The notes below the pieces were generated by a model that was given only the letters and a program-made list of their open reading frames with translations, did no database searches and had not been told where the DNA came from. The position numbers were made by a program, and so were the translations under genes. DNA of 64,000 bases. Origin: Talaromyces rugulosus (taxonomy: Eukaryota > Ascomycota > Eurotiomycetes > Eurotiales > Trichocomaceae). Location: assembly GCF_013368755.1 (NCBI RefSeq), contig NC_049562.1, positions 310,001-374,000 on the forward strand. The letters are read 5' to 3'. Shown piece by piece: positions 11,065 to 21,722 of this stretch (within the stretch, counting starts at the first letter, position 1; each line of letters opens with the position of its first letter).

Positions 11065-11708
11065 ATGTTCCATTGACTTGGAGTGGAGTTCGTTTAGATG
11101 GACTGACCAACAATAATAATTGGATTGATTTGTGATGCAAGTTGCGAAAGCGTGCATTCGACTTTTGTATTATGCATGATGTTTCTAGCTGAACGCCATG
11201 TACGATGTGGTGAGATCCGTATCTAGTAACCGATGGTGAAACAAGAAAATTTCGGCTTGTTGGAACCTGCAAAAAAGAGCAAGGAATAGTGTGGAGCAAC
11301 TGAACTTCCTCATTAGGTAAAAACAGGGTATGTAGTGCTGACGAGGCTCCGAATAGAAGTACGTGAGACGGAGTATATTTGCTCAAATCTTCTCCCTTGG
11401 GGTTGCAAACTTACTAAGCGGGTAACCTTTAGTTAGTTACATGTTCTATAATGATTATGTAAAGGTAGCTACACTTGGCGTGGATTTTGAGTCTCGATGC
11501 ACCACATCTAGACGTAGCCCTAATTCGCGTGTTTAACTTTAAAATAACAAACACACACAAAAAAAAAAGGCCAAGGTATCTGATTCACGGCAGGTCGAGG
11601 ATCTTTCATTCTAATTCAATTAGGTAAATATCTGTTATTTAACTTTTCCTTTTTAGATATCTAGTAGAATATTTTTTTACTTCGGCTCACGCAGCGACAC
11701 TATCCACA
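11065..11708. other. Convergent 3' region between P450 and Atg22-like genes
   Basis: About 0.64 kb between two converging genes, with an (AC)n/A-run near 11550-11568. It presumably carries both 3' UTRs. No coding region is seen. Confidence 0.55.
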
Positions 11709-13562
11709 TTAATCCAGAAGACTTTTGGCATCTTCAATACCTTTGGAAATGTCCACCCAAACGTAAAACACAGTAGCCACTAGCATAAGCAATAAGTTTG
11801 GAATCATGGGAAATCGCAAGTTATGGGTATGGTCTTGAATGACACTTTGCACCAGTGGGTTGATCCACCCGGTTGCTAGGTCCAGTGTGATCTCAAGACC
11901 AAAAAACTGCGCTTCGGACCCCTTTGGAAGAAGCGAGGAGTAGACTGCACGGTTATAGGACCGTAGTGCACTACTCGTAGACATGAATAGAGCCTGTTCG
12001 ACCCAGAACTCTGCTTGGTGTTTGTATCCAATCGTGACGTGATCGTTGATACCAATACAACCCCAAAGCACGCAAGCCATATTTACTACCAGAAACACGT
12101 AAAGCCAGCTTTTCAGCGGTACTCTGGCACGAGGGAAAAGAAACAAAAACGACAAGCTACCCAAGACAGCAAATATCACGTTGGTGAAAGACCAGATTTG
12201 ATACACACCGTCTCTGCTGCTGAAACCAGTCACCTGAAGAAACAATGATGAAATGAGACCGAGGAAGTTGCTATAGCCCGTATTCCACAAAATCCATCCA
12301 ATGCACAGCTTAAAGGCCTCGGGGTATCTCTGTATAGAAGAGAGCAACTTGAACCAACCTTTGATTGGAAGCAAAAGTATATTCTCGTCCATTGGCTTTT
12401 CGCGACCCGGGACTGACGGTAGCATGAATTGACCTACGATCGCAAAGGCGACTTGACATTCACGTGAATTAGCGAAATTTTGTTGGTATAAGGGGCAATG
12501 GAGATCAGAGAGCCTTACTTGTGATGCATCCCGCGATAGTGATAGCCAGAAGATAGTTGAAATATCCAATCTCGACATAGGACCCTCTTCCGTAAACCAG
12601 TATAACACCAATTATCAGAGCCACTAGTCCACCTATGTTGCTAGCAACGAGGCCATAAACGCTAACAGAAACCCCCTTGTACCATGTACGCCTTTGCTGT
12701 GCCTCTCTATCGTCCGCTTCATCCACTCGCAAGGGAGATCGAGAGTGAGAAAAACCAACTGAACGCATGAATATTGGAATATATGATCCTTCGATAACGG
12801 TGTAAACGCCCTGGGCGGCCGTCAACAGGCAATATAGCGAGGACAACGCATTCAGATGAGCATAGTCAACTTTGGTGAGACCTGCAAATGGCAATGCCAA
12901 AGCGCCGAATAGGAAAATGGACGTCATCATCATGGCTTTGCGATAATCTTTGGGTGCCGGCGCCTATAATCAGTAACCCTATCCCCAAACTATTCTAGAG
13001 AAGGGGTCATACGAGAATAATCCGCTATTCCCGCTGTAGAAATTGTGACAACGCCTTCCATTGCACGAGCTATTGCTTTCAGATATAGCCTGGTTTTATA
13101 ACAGAAGTCAGCCGCTGTTCGGTGTTGTGGACTAGCAGGAGATCAACATGTAACTCTGGTAATCAACTTCACCGGTTCCGAAATTCACCACACAGGAGAT
13201 GTTCGTTCCTCGTCGAGCGCATGGCTTGTCCGATCCTGGCTCGTGACCGACGTAATTTGCAGCAGACTGTATTGCTGCCGACACATAGTTGAAGGCCATG
13301 GAAGAAGTTGGTCCTGTCTATCCGAGTATTTTAGTCAGTCATACTTGCATCCTCGTTGCTTGATAAATGCAGAAGATCGGCCAACCGAGAAACATAGGAC
13401 AAGATAAGCCCATAATGCCTTCTTTGTTCCCATAGCCGACTGGGTAGTGTTTGAACTGTCATCTTCACCCCATCCGTCTTGACCTGTAGATGTCGCGAGT
13501 TTTTTTGCATTCCCAGACTGGTCGCCGGGTCGGTCTTCCATCGTATTGTACGGGGATGGCAT
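11709..13562 (-). CDS. Atg22-like vacuolar membrane transporter (five exons)
   Basis: Proposed exons on the minus strand: 13562-13386, 13317-13148, 13089-13013, 12947-12519 and 12451-11709, 531 aa, in phase throughout; introns are 58-68 bp. The order of segments is that of the Atg22 family (a divergent MFS group; yeast Atg22 is about 528 aa): a hydrophilic N-terminus; a first membrane segment running into TGPTSSMAFNYV; a Cys-containing loop (DKPCARRGTNISC); LYLKAIARAMEGVVTISTAGIADYS; then many hydrophobic helices to the C-terminus. Yeast Atg22 exports amino acids from the vacuole after autophagy; related copies in filamentous fungi often sit beside metabolism genes. For the third intron the acceptor at 12949-12948 (giving ADYSHYRKAMMM) keeps the frame, whereas the obvious TAG at the GCGCCG site does not. 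The role here is inferred from family only. Confidence 0.86.
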
Positions 13563-14405
13563 GTCGGCTACCTTCTAGATTCAACGGACAGGCCGGAACA
13601 AGAATAAAAAACCGAAGGTGTCATAAAATGGTAGATAGCATTCGTTACAGGCCTTGAGACAAGGCGCAGTAGAGTTTTGCACCCACGACCCTCTTTATTC
13701 ATCTTCCATCTTTGTTCCTAGTCACCGACATACCGACATGATGATTATCCTCTCATACTCACTCAACCGGTATACCCCGATCTAGATCAGCAGGAACTAA
13801 GGCACGCTAAGCGCATGCGCATGCGCGGAATTGAGCAAATTTTCTACCGAATCGGCTAATGGTTGAAAAGACACGGAGCAGGGTTGCAATGGACCAATTC
13901 AGTTTATCGTTTGCGGAACAGGGCAAACAAAGAAAAAGAATAATTCTAAATCGATAATAGGAAAGAATCAAGATGAGCAACAATAATAAACTCAATACGA
14001 GGTCGATCCGGGACTCACGGCACGGAATTGAGATTGGCCCCCGCTGCAGACCGGGAGGCAGACGGCCTGAAGTATAAGCCCTGGGCTGATTTGAGCATCA
14101 AAAGCGCCTCTAATGGTCCACTTATACCACTACAGGTCTAACTAAGCAAATAGTGACATATGACAAAGGAGGTGAGCACCTGAGAAAGTAAAGGAAGAGA
14201 TTTTGGCGAATAATATGAAGCGAGAGTTCGCAGACTGAACTTCAGACAGAGTAAGACCTAAACCGCGTCAAAAGTAAGAGTGTGGATCTATGGGAGCATT
14301 CGCTTGTGCAATCATTATATATTCCACGTATCTTTCGACTCCTAACTGTAGTAGCGATCACCCTCCATGTTCTGTAGTCCAGTAGTAGCCCAGGTGGTTA
14401 CCTAA
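13563..14405. promoter_or_regulatory. Divergent promoter shared by the Atg22-like and MFS genes
   Basis: About 0.84 kb separates the divergent starts of the two transporter genes, so one regulatory region could serve both. An alternating GCGCATGCGCATGCGCGG palindrome-like block lies near 13811-13828. No coding region is seen. Confidence 0.45.
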
Positions 14406-14423
14406 GTGCTTCGGGCTTTTACG

Positions 14424-16156
14424 ATGACAGCAGGATCACAGTCGCCGCCGGAGGCCACTGGCCCACAGGCAAAAAAGGGAGAAGAAACACAAATCCAGTC
14501 GTCACAGCAGCCAAAAAATGACGGACCTCCAGCTCCTCCAGCGTATACTGCTATCCCGACATATCGTCGGACATTTATTCTAAGCATCGTGACTGTGGCA
14601 GGGTTTTTTGGGCCATTGGCCGGTAACATCTATTTGCCAGCTCTTCTAGTATTGGAAAACGAGTTCCATGTCAGCAGTACTGTTATTAATGCCACAGTTT
14701 CTGTGTTCATGGTTGTATTTGCTTTCGGGGTACGTTACTCTTCCACAGGTTAGCAACCAATTTATCTGTCCGATGCTGAGACAGGTTTTTAGCCTCTCTT
14801 TTGGGCCAGTTTTGCGGACCGACGAGGACGGCGACCTCTGTATATCGCATCGATTGCTGTTTACATTCTAGCGAATGTATTGCTCGCTGCTTTGCCTTCT
14901 AATCTCGGTGCACTGTTCTTTCTCCGGATCTTACAGGCATTTGGATCATCCGCAGTGGTTTCCATGGGCGCCGGGACCGTAGCAGATGTAAGCTATACTA
15001 AGATGCGTGCTTTTAGGTACAAGTACTAACCTGTCAATAAAATTCCTAGATTACTGAGCCAAAACGCCGCGCCAGAGCCATGTCGTACTTTTTGCTTGGT
15101 CCCCAATGTGGTCCAATTCTAGGCCCTATTATCGGAGGCGCACTGGCTGGGGGGGCATCTTGGAGATGGATATTTGGATTTCTTGGTAAACTTCCTTATG
15201 AGCTGTGAACTCAATGCCATTCGTGCTACTGACTGCTTGCTAGCGATATCCGGGTTTGCCCTCTGGGTGATTATTGTTTTTTACCTACCGGAAACTCTCC
15301 GAGCACGAGTCGGTAATGGTCAAATCTACCAGGAAGCGAGTTGGATATTATGGCCGCCAAGATTTGTATCTGAAGCGGTTCCAGTGGAAAAAAGAGGACC
15401 TCCGCCTCCCAAAGTCACTTTGTCGACATATTGGCGCCTGTTTAGGTATCCACCTATAGGCATTTCCTCGTTCAACACGGCAATCCTGTATTCCTCTTAC
15501 TTTTGTATCGCTGTCCAGCTGCCGACGGCTTTGGAGGATACGTACCATTGGACGACCGCTGAAGTCGGAGTTGGCTATGTAGTTGTGGGTGTCGCCATGG
15601 TGATAGGGTCACTGATAGGCGGACGTTTTTCGGATTGGAGACGTGCCCGCCTGGTTTCTTCAGCAGGGGAAAAGAATGTCGGACCAGAAAGTCGGTTGGT
15701 TGATCAGATATGGGGTGTTTTCCTATGTGTTGCCGGGCTGGTTATGTTCGGTTGGTTTGTCGACAAATCTATTCATCCCGCTGCTGTGTTGATATCGACT
15801 TTTCTTAGTATGTATCCCTTTCCTGATTTTGTTCGCTTGGAAGAGTTAAAGCTGATTTGTCAAACTTGGCAGCTGGTTTTGGAATGTCGTGGATATTTGT
15901 TGCAACTAACGCATTTCTTACTGAATGCGTGGCTCAACAAGCTGCCGGAGCTTTTGCCTTGGGAAATATGTTACGTAGCCCAGCTGCGGCTGTAGCAGCA
16001 GTCGTAGTTAGTCCTCTTGTAAAGCACATGGGCTGGGGCTGGTGTTTCACAGGGCTTGCCCTTCTGAATTTCTTCGTCGTGGGTACCGCGGTCCTCACTT
16101 TGCGTACCCAATCCCCACGGTGGCGAAGAGAACGAGCAGAGAAAATAGCAAAGTGA
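14424..16156 (+). CDS. MFS transporter, DHA1 drug:H+ antiporter type (five exons)
   Basis: Proposed exons: 14424-14729, 14793-14987, 15050-15185, 15244-15807 and 15873-16156, 494 aa; an ATG at 14406 would add six residues. Introns are 58-65 bp; the second carries a perfect TACTAAC branch site. Seen: a Pro/Gln-rich cytosolic N-terminus, TM1 starting at RRTFILSIVTVAGFFGP, motif A (FADRRGRRPLY) after TM2, SSAVVSMGAGTVADITEPKRRARAMS (TM4 and loop), motif C-like GPQCGPILGPIIGG in TM5, and the second-half loop GGRFSDWRRAR. These mark the 12-TM DHA1 family that includes yeast Qdr and Dtr1 exporters. It probably exports a small molecule across the plasma membrane. Lying 0.84 kb from the Atg22-like gene and one gene from the P450, it could export the P450 pathway's product; that is inference. 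Confidence 0.9.
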
Positions 16157-17110
16157 ATAAGAAAAATGGATAAGCGGTGATGAGTTATTAACAGGTCTTG
16201 TTCTTCCTCTATATATAATCAAAATTGTTACATGTAATAGGTTTATAATTAGATTAATCAATACCTATAAGCTACTTAATATTTGGGAGTTGTAAACGTA
16301 AAATGCTCCGCAGATCACTGAATATAATTAAGTTAAACTTTGTATCTAGGTCACTAATTGAAAGCTTTATATATGGGCCTAATTCATTGATTTATTCGTG
16401 TATATATGTGAACTGATAGAGATATGCATTTTTAATGGAACATTGAACGCTGGTCAATTGGTACCAGCTGGACGGAATATACTGGTAACACATCAGATCA
16501 ATTCAAACAACACCACCTCGTATTATAATAGCAATCCACAATCCAAAACGCACAATCTAATCTCATCCTTCCGGCTTTTAAACATTCTTTAAATGCTATC
16601 TCCGAAACTAATTGCGTTTCACAAAACTATGACCCAGGTTGGATTTCTCCAAAGACATTCTGTCTCGTCCTAATTGGCTGTTTAGATATGGATCCAGTCA
16701 CCGTCCAATGAGAAATTACTTTCCAAAACAGGAATAGCTTATCTAGTAACGAAATACACCATTCCTTATATAGACTAGTTTGTCATTTTACGGTTAAGTA
16801 ATAATAAATGTCGACTTCCCATTGGACATAGACCCACAAGCACACTATGGATCTATTCAGGCACGTATACTAAGAAGACGAACAGATCAAATGTGTCTTC
16901 TCATTTTCTCGGTTTTGGTCTCTCGTTTTTACGATCGTATATCCGTAGTAGTTATGGTAGGATTAATAATACAATCTGAGTTGGGCCGAACGACATATAA
17001 AGAGACCAGGTGCCGCCGCTGTCCAGAGGTTACTTGAAAATAACAAATAACAAATACCTTTATTCGCAAAACTTTACTCATAAATTCATTAGCCGCAATA
17101 GTCTCTTAAA
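16157..17110. other. Intergenic region between MFS and SDR genes
   Basis: About 0.95 kb of AT-rich sequence with no supported gene, RNA or repeat. The SDR promoter is presumably in its right half. Confidence 0.55.
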
Positions 17111-17942
17111 ATGGACGCCTCTAAGATAATTGTGTTAATCACCGGTAAGTCCACATGCCTACCAGGCAATGCAACCAGCTTGCTAAACGTGAAGGTCAGG
17201 AGCCAACTCCGGTGTCGGTTACGCCACAACACAAGTAATTGTCTCGAATTCATCAAAGTATCACGTTATAATGGCCTGTCGCAATGTCTCCGCTGGGCAG
17301 GAAGCCCTTGACGAAATCAAAGGGTCATCATCCATGCCAGCCAAGGGCAGTCTATCTCTCTTGCAACTTGATGTCTCAGACGAGGCTTCGATTGCGGCGG
17401 CCGCAAAATCAGTCGAAAATGATTTTGGACATCTCGACGTTTTGATCAATAACGCCGGGATAGGGTCACTGGTCCCAGGCGCTCATTCCAAGGAAAGCCT
17501 CCACTACGTTTTCGATACAAACGTCTTTGGTCCGATATTGATGATACAAGCCTTTGAGTCGCTCCTTGAAAAGTCGACATATTCAAAGGGCCCGTATATC
17601 CTTCAGGTCAGCAGCGGTTTGGGGTCGTTTTCAATGGCATCAGACACGAAAGACCCTTTCTACAAAACAACGTTTGGATCATATCGCATGACCAAGGCTA
17701 CTCTCAATATGGCAACTTTACAAAGCCATATTCAATTAGCAGACAAAGGATTCAAGGTGTTTGCATTTTGCCCCGGATTGGTGGTGTCTAATTTGAGGGG
17801 AAAGACAGAGGAAGCGAGAAGCGGATGGGGAATGGCTGGCGACCCAAAACTGCCGGGTCAGGGAATTCTAAACATCATTGAAGGAAATAGAGATGATTTG
17901 GTGGGAAAGTTTGTTCACAAGGACGGGGTGTATGACTGGTAG
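17111..17942 (+). CDS. Short-chain dehydrogenase/reductase (two exons)
   Basis: Exons 17111-17144 and 17200-17942, 258 aa. The intron (55 bp, GTAAGT to CAG, branch GCTAAAC) splits the nucleotide-binding motif; splicing rebuilds TGANSGVG (residues 11-18), the Rossmann TGxxxGxG signature of SDRs. NNAG (about 95-98), the Ser149/Ser150 pair in VSSGLGS and the catalytic YRMTK (Tyr173, Lys177) follow, so the Ser-Tyr-Lys active site is complete. ACRN after the second strand favours NADP(H). The enzyme should be a soluble NAD(P)-dependent alcohol/carbonyl oxidoreductase. The length is normal for classical SDRs. It follows the MFS gene in the same direction, with about 0.95 kb between, and converges on the cerato-platanin gene. 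The substrate is unknown. Confidence 0.92.
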
Positions 17943-18441
17943 ACTAGGATTCATAAATAGTGTTATCTGAAATTTAGTATCTGCTAATTGATATCTTTTG
18001 TTTGAATATGAAGCTGATATGTATAATTTGACATTAAAGTATGACGATAAGAACACCAGAGGAATATTAACTCTAACTTTTGCAATATTCCTTGGCATAT
18101 ATAATAACATTGAATACATCAATTGATCTACGGGTATAATGAAATCATGGAAAACCAATAACATTGAACTATAGCCTCTTTCAAGAATATAGGATACCCC
18201 ATATTATATTAATCCTCTATAAGTGGTTTGGCTGTTTACATCTTATGAAAAGGAAATATTATAATAACTTCTGCTTGCAATTCAGTCACTAAATAACATT
18301 ATCTTATTCATTATAGCAATTATTAATTTCTTAAAACAAACAAAAAAGAACAAAACACAAAGAAAGAGATTTCATGCAGGTTGTTGAAGAATTCATGTCT
18401 CAAGGCCAAGTCATTCTTTTTAAGGACATGACACCAAAGGA
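17943..18441. other. Convergent 3' region between SDR and cerato-platanin genes
   Basis: About 0.5 kb, AT-rich, presumably the two 3' UTRs. Nothing else is seen. Confidence 0.55.
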
Positions 18442-18891
18442 TCACGGGAAGCCACAGCTTTGTGCTGGAGCTGGCGCGTAAGTAGCAGTGACGTGACCCA
18501 AGCTGACAGCCTGTCCCCCTGTCAATGCATCAAGAGCTCCCTGGCTAAGCACAAATCGATCAACGGCCACATCGACTCCTATAATGTATACTGTTTCTCC
18601 GTTATAGGTGATGCCGTAACACGCACCGCAGTTGGGACTGTTCCAACCGGGAATAGTGGGTGCACCTCCAACGTTAGGGAACTTGGGAAGAGCGCCGAGA
18701 GTGTTGTAGCCTTTCTTAATGAGTCCATTCTCGCCGTCGGAGCAAGCCAGAGTGCTAGTAGATTGGTCTTTGTTGTCGTAGGTGTTATCATAGGCAACGT
18801 CGATAGTAATACCAGTGTCAGCGGGTGCCGGTGTTGGGGCTGCGAGGGCCACGGAGACCAGGCAGGCGATGGCGGAGATAGCGAACTTCAT
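18442..18891 (-). CDS. Secreted cerato-platanin family protein
   Basis: Single exon, 149 aa. Residues 1-18 form a clean signal peptide ending LVSVALAA, followed by a short Pro/Ala propeptide-like stretch. The mature part starts with ITIDVAYDNTYDNKD and holds four cysteines (50, 88, 91, 146) in the family pattern, two of them as NCGAC; other family blocks are IPGWNSPNCG and the C-terminal TYAPAPAQSCGFP. Cerato-platanins are small secreted, cell-wall-associated beta-barrel proteins of fungi that bind chitin oligomers; plant hosts perceive some, and the Aspergillus member Asp f 13/15 is a human allergen. The gene has its own TATA box and a 5' region of about 180 bp. It lies alone between the SDR and the Zn2Cys6 gene. 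Confidence 0.96.
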   Translation of the reverse strand: MKFAISAIACLVSVALAAPTPAPADTGITIDVAYDNTYDNKDQSTSTLACSDGENGLIKKGYNTLGALPKFPNVGGAPTIPGWNSPNCGACYGITYNGETVYIIGVDVAVDRFVLSQGALDALTGGQAVSLGHVTATYAPAPAQSCGFP

Positions 18892-19065
18892 CTTTCTAGG
18901 AAAATACTAGGCTTGATGAGGTGGTTTGGTAGGTTGAGGATTTCAAGAGTAAATGCCGATGTGAAGAATTGAGAACTGAAAAAACGTGCTCTTATGAATG
19001 CAGGCTTTGAACTGGTTCTGTGAATGTTTGATGACTTTAAAATAAAACCTTTCGAGGATGAACCC

Positions 19066-19075
19066 TTTTTATACC
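19066..19075 (-). promoter_or_regulatory. TATA box of the cerato-platanin gene
   Basis: On the minus strand TATAAAAAGG lies about 180 bp before the start codon at 18891, which fits a core promoter with a 5' UTR of about 150 bp. Confidence 0.5.
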
Positions 19076-20013
19076 CTTTCTACCACAAATATTACCATGC
19101 TGTTAAGCCCACATCGCCAAAATTACGTATCATTTGAGTACAAAAGCTACGGTTTGAGACATCGCCGCGAGTAATCTACGTCAAGGATCAGAAATTCCCA
19201 GACCTAATCTTACATTGCGGTGTAATTATGGATACCAAATCAATACTTATTTCAGCTTCCTCCCCGCGGTAGCTAAAAATATCGACGGATATAGATATTT
19301 ACCTCTTCTCGATCGCCGAATCCCCACCACAGCGCGGTCTGTGCCGGATCTATCCAGTGAAAACACCTGCGGTATACAGAAAACCAAGGCATATGACAGA
19401 TCCAATGCCAAGAAAAAAACACCGCATATCAGGCGTTGATCGCTCACCCCGCATCGTTATGCTTGTCTGGTGTTCTTTTACTGGCCCTGTTTTTGGCCTT
19501 GTCTAAGACATCCAGGTTGTGGCCCAATGAGGAGATAGAACGTTGAGGAGCAAACAAACGCCGCTTCTTACTTTCTTTTTTCGCCTCGAAATAATTTCCA
19601 AATGCAGCTTTTGCTTGTGCGATTATGTCTCTCATTGTCCGCCCTGCGTCCGTTTTCAGATTTGGCGGTGTGCGTGAGACAATAATTTGTTTTGTGTCTT
19701 GGCACACACGAGGCTGTGCCACAGTATGTGTCACACATACCTGAATCGGAATGCGCCACGATCGTCATACAATCTGTTTTCAGATACGTCCCTGGTCCCT
19801 CATTTATGAGTCAGTGTGTCACGGGGCTTCTACGGTCGCCCTGCCTGACTTTCTTCTGGCCAGGCAACCTTGAGCGTTGGTTGTAGATTACGAAAAAGTT
19901 GCGAGCTTACTGACGAGCCTCGTGATTTACACGGCCTATGTCTTTGTGTTGCATCTATGGAGAAGTATATGAGCATTCCTGGCTAATTAATTTATTCTGC
20001 AGGAAAGTATCGG
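19076..20013. other. Intergenic region between cerato-platanin and Zn2Cys6 genes
   Basis: About 0.9 kb. A 96-codon open frame lies on the minus strand (19444-19734) with a Lys/Arg-rich middle, but it overlaps another frame, shows no domain and has no splice or promoter context I trust. Nothing else is seen. Confidence 0.5.
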
Positions 20014-21063
20014 TCATCGCACCTCTTCCACATTGCCATATATACTGGACACCGACACCCCTTTACATGCAGCCAAAACAACACTTCCAAAGTACGTAAT
20101 GGCTGTCGCCCTACCTGAAACTGCCATATCTGAATACTCGCGCAGGGAGACCATTTCTAGTGGTTCCTGAGAGGCTTGTTGCTGCCAGGCTTGCTCGGAC
20201 GACGCATCCCAAAGAGAGCTTCGCAAATCGAAGGGTAGAGCCTCTATAAAAGGTGTCCGAACTGAATAGCTTCTCTGTTTAAAAGAAAAGGTACTGCATA
20301 AAATGTGCGCCATTATAATTGTTCGTCGAATGCTTTCTGCAAGCAACCATGCGCGCCAGGCGCTTAAAATTTGAGGCACATACACCGGGGCTTTCTGCCA
20401 GATATATTGAGCGAGGCCTGTCACCATACCTGTGGTAAAGTTTACATGATCATCGCTCCCTTCGTTGTTATTTTGCGTATTATCACAGTGGAACAAGAGG
20501 ATACATTGGGCAATGATGAGTGATTGGGCATAAGCGAGAAGTTCTTCAATTGTCGCAGCAGCTTTTGCTAGACGATATAGTTCCGCGGATTTTTGTCGTA
20601 ACTGCGAAGACAGTAGGATATTACTGCGAAAACCGGTACTTTTATGCTGCCACTGACAGATAGCAAGCATGTCTCGAATGGGACCCGGACATGATGGGTC
20701 ATACAGCCGAGGATGGATGAAAGTAGTCTGCATATTTTTTGCAAATGTCACCGGAACATCTCGCATGGCGCTGATCAGATACCGGATAATAACGACATCG
20801 TGTGTTTTAAGGATTTCCATGCGCAGCGGTCGACAAATCTCATTGTGAGGCTGATTTTTCCTTGTCTTCCCTACTCGTGCCTCACGATGGAGACTTGGTC
20901 TGGCTGTCGCAGCTACAGGAGCAGGGGCATTGGTGTATTCGCAAAGCAGTCCTCTGTTGGTGCATCGGTAGCATCGCGGCAAAACCAGGTTGCAGCGGCG
21001 TTTGCTTCTCACGCAGTTTTTGCATGCTCGATGGAGAGTGGTAGATTGGCCGTCCATTTCCAC
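20014..21063 (-). CDS. Zn(II)2Cys6 transcription factor, short Upc2-like type
   Basis: Single exon, 349 aa. The N-terminus holds a complete binuclear zinc cluster with Cys14, 17, 24, 31, 34 and 41 (CxxCx6Cx6CxxCx6C), a basic SKRR inside it, and then a linker with a basic KTRKNQ patch. The rest is a helical regulatory domain; the end, SLREYSDMAVSG then VVLAACKG, resembles the C-terminal block of Upc2-like fungal regulators, so the short length looks natural rather than truncated. It should be a nuclear DNA-binding regulator of nearby or pathway genes. Its start is only about 200 bp from the first transposon TIR, so its promoter borders the RIPed block and the gene could be under heterochromatin position effect. 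Confidence 0.88.
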   Translation of the reverse strand: MEMDGQSTTLHRACKNCVRSKRRCNLVLPRCYRCTNRGLLCEYTNAPAPVAATARPSLHREARVGKTRKNQPHNEICRPLRMEILKTHDVVIIRYLISAMRDVPVTFAKNMQTTFIHPRLYDPSCPGPIRDMLAICQWQHKSTGFRSNILLSSQLRQKSAELYRLAKAAATIEELLAYAQSLIIAQCILLFHCDNTQNNNEGSDDHVNFTTGMVTGLAQYIWQKAPVYVPQILSAWRAWLLAESIRRTIIMAHILCSTFSFKQRSYSVRTPFIEALPFDLRSSLWDASSEQAWQQQASQEPLEMVSLREYSDMAVSGRATAITYFGSVVLAACKGVSVSSIYGNVEEVR

Positions 21064-21258
21064 GACGGACCACTTTATAGGTCAGAATCCAATAGGTGTT
21101 GTCAATAATGATATAATATCAGTAGTATAACGAGGTCACTCACCTGTATGAGGTTTAGTCCCCGGTTCCTACGGGATACGACCTTCGTTTTTCAGTTTCA
21201 AACTTAGTTACTAATCGCGCACCGGCCGCTTCCGCTTTGGGTGTGCGCCGTCCCAAAG

Positions 21259-21330
21259 ACTCAACACCGATTTCAGCTCAACGCCGATTTCCATTTTTGT
21301 ATGGGTTCCCATATAAAATCATGAAATCAA
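21259..21330 (+). repeat. Left terminal inverted repeat of T0
   Basis: Holds two tandem CTCAACxCCGATTT units and then TGGGTTCCCATATAAA. It pairs with 63925-64000 in inverted orientation with some transitions and small gaps. Confidence 0.65.
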
Positions 21331-21469
21331 CCTTTTCACAGAACTGCCCAACCCCTATATTAATTCTTATAAAAATTGAAATATAGAATAAACAGATTAT
21401 TTACTGTAAGATTTTCCAAAAATTATTGTCGAAAATTATTATATTATAGAGATCTCAATGTTGGGGCTA

Positions 21470-21722
21470 TGTGACGACGAGTCGATTCCTATCCTCTAAG
21501 AGTACTCTGCAACGAGAAAACCAAACATGAGAAGGGAAAGAGGAAGAGAAAGAACCTCTTCTACTAGTTACATAAAAAATATTCCTTTGTGTGCATCAGT
21601 CTATTCTTTTTATAGTTCTGTATAAAATTATTCTTATCTTAATACTACTCTCAGTTTCTTTTTCCTGATAGTGCCTTAGACTACTACTGCTGGTTTCTAA
21701 GACCTAGATTAGAACCGTCACA
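21470..21722 (-). repeat. 3' LTR of element A
   Basis: 253 bp, TGTGACG to CGTCACA in the ancestral form. The outer (left) half keeps CpG-rich sequence; the inner half is mutated compared with the partner at 63533-63785. Confidence 0.92.

Noticed and set aside
12949..12975. TAG acceptor before GCGCCG in the third Atg22-like intron
   Set aside because: It breaks the frame with the upstream exon; the AAG at 12949-12948 keeps it and gives the family-like ADYSHYRK.
19444..19734. 96-codon minus-strand ORF between cerato-platanin and Zn2Cys6 genes
   Set aside because: Overlaps another open frame, has no domain and no visible gene context; kept only as a note in the intergenic entry.
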